Shown here: in pieces, positions 62,506 through 64,000 of the stretch
How the letters are laid out: every line of letters starts with the position of its first letter
Numbering within the stretch: position 1 is the first letter of the stretch
Assembly (NCBI RefSeq): GCF_022436485.1
Contig: NZ_JAKUDO010000001.1
Location: 2,604,001 to 2,668,000 of the forward strand
Direction of reading: 5' to 3'
Length of the DNA stretch: 64,000 bases
DNA from: Agrococcus sp. ARC_14
GTDB lineage: Bacteria > Actinomycetota > Actinomycetes > Actinomycetales > Microbacteriaceae
The notes under the pieces: model-generated
Seen by the model: the letters and a program-made list of their open reading frames with translations, nothing else
Told to the model about the DNA's origin: nothing
The model's database searches: none
Program-made: the position numbers and the translations under genes

Positions 62506-63419
62506 CAGGGCGCCGTGTGGCCGCCCGGAACCTCGAAGTCGAACACGCTCGCGTCGAAGCTGTTGTAGGCGGCGTAGTCGTTGAGCTCGTAGAGCCGCGC
62601 GCGCGTCTGCATGCGGTCGACGGCGCCGTCCAGTGTGCCTGTCTCCTTGAGCGCACCGAGCTCACGCTCGATCGCGCCCATGGCGATGCGCAGCAGCGAG
62701 ACGGGGTGGATGGCGATGTTGACGCCCACATCCTGCAGCTGCTGATGGGTGAAGAGGGCGCTCTTGCCGAACTCCGTCATGTTGGCCAGGATCGGCACCT
62801 GCACGGCGGCGCGGATGGCGGCGAACTCTTCGAGCGTCGCCATCGCCTCGGGGAAGATGGCGTCGGCGCCGGCGGCCTCGAGCGCCTTCGCGCGGTCGAT
62901 GGCTGCGGCAAGATCCTGCACGCCGCGCATGTCCGTGCGGGCCATGATCAGCAGGTCGCTGTCGCGGCGCGCACTGACTGCGGCGGCGATGCGCTGCGCG
63001 GCCACGTCGGTGGAGACGACCTCCTTGCCGTCGAGGTGGCCGCAGCGCTTGGGGTTGACCTGGTCCTCCAGGTGCAGCCCCGAGACGCCCGCGTCCTCGA
63101 GCTCGTGCACGGCCCGGGCGACGTTCATCGCCTCGCCGAAGCCCGTGTCGGCGTCGATCAGGGTCGGCAGATCCGTCATGCGAGAGATCTGCCGGCCGCG
63201 CTCGGCCACCTCGCTGAGGGTCGTGAGGCCGATGTCGGGCAGCCCCAGCTCAGCCGCCATCACGGCGCCCGAGATGTAGACGCCCTCGAAGCCCAGCTGC
63301 TCGATGAGCGGCGCGGTCAGCGGCGTGAACGCACCCGGGTAGCGCTGGATGGTGCCGGAGGCGAGCCCCGCCCGCAGCGCCTTGCGCTTCTCGTTCGGCG
63401 TGACGGTGGTCGACAGCAT
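62505..63419 (-). CDS. prpB: 2-Methylisocitrate lyase
   Basis: 304-residue isocitrate-lyase superfamily enzyme cleaving 2-methylisocitrate to pyruvate and succinate in the methylcitrate cycle. It shows TLIDADTGFGEAMNV (metal Asp), the catalytic loop HLEDQVNPKRCGHLDGKE (KRCGH signature) and IMARTDMRGVQDL. ATG directly follows the prpD stop (TAGATG), so the two are co-translated. prpC is 12 kb to the left rather than adjacent. Confidence 0.96.
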   Translation of the reverse strand: MLSTTVTPNEKRKALRAGLASGTIQRYPGAFTPLTAPLIEQLGFEGVYISGAVMAAELGLPDIGLTTLSEVAERGRQISRMTDLPTLIDADTGFGEAMNVARAVHELEDAGVSGLHLEDQVNPKRCGHLDGKEVVSTDVAAQRIAAAVSARRDSDLLIMARTDMRGVQDLAAAIDRAKALEAAGADAIFPEAMATLEEFAAIRAAVQVPILANMTEFGKSALFTHQQLQDVGVNIAIHPVSLLRIAMGAIERELGALKETGTLDGAVDRMQTRARLYELNDYAAYNSFDASVFDFEVPGGHTAP

Positions 63420-64000
63420 CTAGAACAGGCCCTTCGTGGTGCCGGCGTCGATCGTGCCCTCTGGCCCGACGACGTTGAGCTGCCGCACCTCGTCGACGGT
63501 CAGCTCCGGCAGTCGCTCGACCAGGCCCAGGAAGCGCTCGATCTCGGCGTCGTCGATGATGCCCTGCGCGAGGGTGCGCAGCTTCTGCACGTACTCCGCA
63601 CGACCGAACGGGCGCGCCCCTGCCGGGTGCGCATCCGCCACGAAGATCTCATCCTCGATCGTCTCGCCCGTGGCGAGCGTGATGACGATGCGGCCGCCGA
63701 ACGCCTTCTTGTCGGGGTCGGGGTCGTGGTACCGCTCGGTCCAGACCGGGTCCTCGAGCGTGGTGATCTTGTTCCACAGCTCGACCGTGTCGGGCCGCTG
63801 CGCACGCCCGGGTGCGTAGGAGTCGACGTGGTGCCAGCCGCCATCCTGCAGCGCGACCGCGACGATGTAGGGGATGGAGTGGTCGAGCGTCTCGCGCGAG
63901 GCCGTCGGGTCGTACTTCTGCGGATCGTTGGCGCCCGAGCCGATCACGTAGTGCGTGTGGTGGCTCGTGTGCAGCACGATCGACTCGATGCCCTCGGGGT
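63420..64000 (-). CDS. prpD: 2-Methylcitrate dehydratase, 5' part outside the window
   Basis: The last 193 residues of PrpD are visible: [17 protein letters not shown] (conserved His-rich block), [35 protein letters not shown] and the C-terminal [20 protein letters not shown]. The protein dehydrates 2-methylcitrate in propionate catabolism. The frame is open to the right edge, so the start and about 60% of the gene are missing. TAG stop abuts the prpB ATG. Confidence 0.93.
   Translation of the reverse strand, partial: PEGIESIVLHTSHHTHYVIGSGANDPQKYDPTASRETLDHSIPYIVAVALQDGGWHHVDSYAPGRAQRPDTVELWNKITTLEDPVWTERYHDPDPDKKAFGGRIVITLATGETIEDEIFVADAHPAGARPFGRAEYVQKLRTLAQGIIDDAEIERFLGLVERLPELTVDEVRQLNVVGPEGTIDAGTTKGLF

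Overview
The window is 64 kb of very GC-rich DNA with densely packed, mostly overlapping genes. It looks like a chromosome segment of a Microbacteriaceae-type actinobacterium. The evidence is the conserved MtrA-MtrB-LpqB block next to comF, hpf and secA, the short-chain cis-prenyl synthase divergent from a hemolysin III gene, an actinobacterial protein O-mannosyltransferase, and many TAnnnT -10 boxes placed only 6-8 nt before a start codon (leaderless transcripts). Genus (Agrococcus-like) is only a guess. I saw no tRNA, rRNA, integrase, transposase or CRISPR array.

Layout. 1-1630: an M20 (ArgE-like) deacylase followed by an MHS-family importer cut by the window edge. 1728-4125: xseB, a DUF4245 protein and fumC. 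4315-7450: a prolyl-oligopeptidase and two tandem TPR paralogues. 7557-9540: a MetE-like zinc enzyme and a nucleotidyltransferase, then a decayed TetR-like remnant. 9793-15848: an accessory catabolic block, with CoA-transferase, enoyl-CoA hydratase, FAD oxidoreductase and a LacI regulator on the minus strand, and a divergent MHS transporter. Two LacI-type operators sit in the shared promoter region. 15935-18581: methionine ABC importer metQ-metN-metI. 18661-25000: prepilin-type peptidase, winged-helix protein, PhoH, cis-prenyl synthase, hemolysin III and a secreted serine protease. 25112-33569: secA, hpf, comF, lpqB, mtrB, mtrA.

33705-49218 is a housekeeping stretch: ABC-F protein, ispE, YjbR, a DUF4287-like gene, rsmA, tatD, metG, rsmI and the mannosyltransferase. 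Interleaved are three small lipoproteins that appear to be one unnamed family, an SRPBCC protein and a DUF2695 protein. 48376-52616: aldo/keto reductase coupled to prpC, and a BCCT transporter. 52753-56000: a secreted low-complexity protein, acyl-CoA dehydrogenase and an old-yellow-enzyme. 56055-62472: a tightly overlapped five-gene catabolic operon (CE4 deacetylase, MHS transporter, SDR, ketopantoate-reductase-like, M20 peptidase) facing a double-module Lrp regulator. 62505-64000: prpB and the 3' part of prpD.

The propionate pathway is therefore split (prpC about 12 kb from prpDB). Three MHS importers, two M20 hydrolases and two separately regulated catabolic operons suggest a scavenging heterotroph taking up organic acids and N-acyl compounds. 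The most unusual DNA is non-coding: a 240-bp array of twelve 20-bp units arranged as two opposed arms between ispE and the ABC-F gene, two related long palindromes about 28 kb apart, and several other 3'-flanking palindromes. Several genes also carry in-frame 15- or 30-bp repeats.
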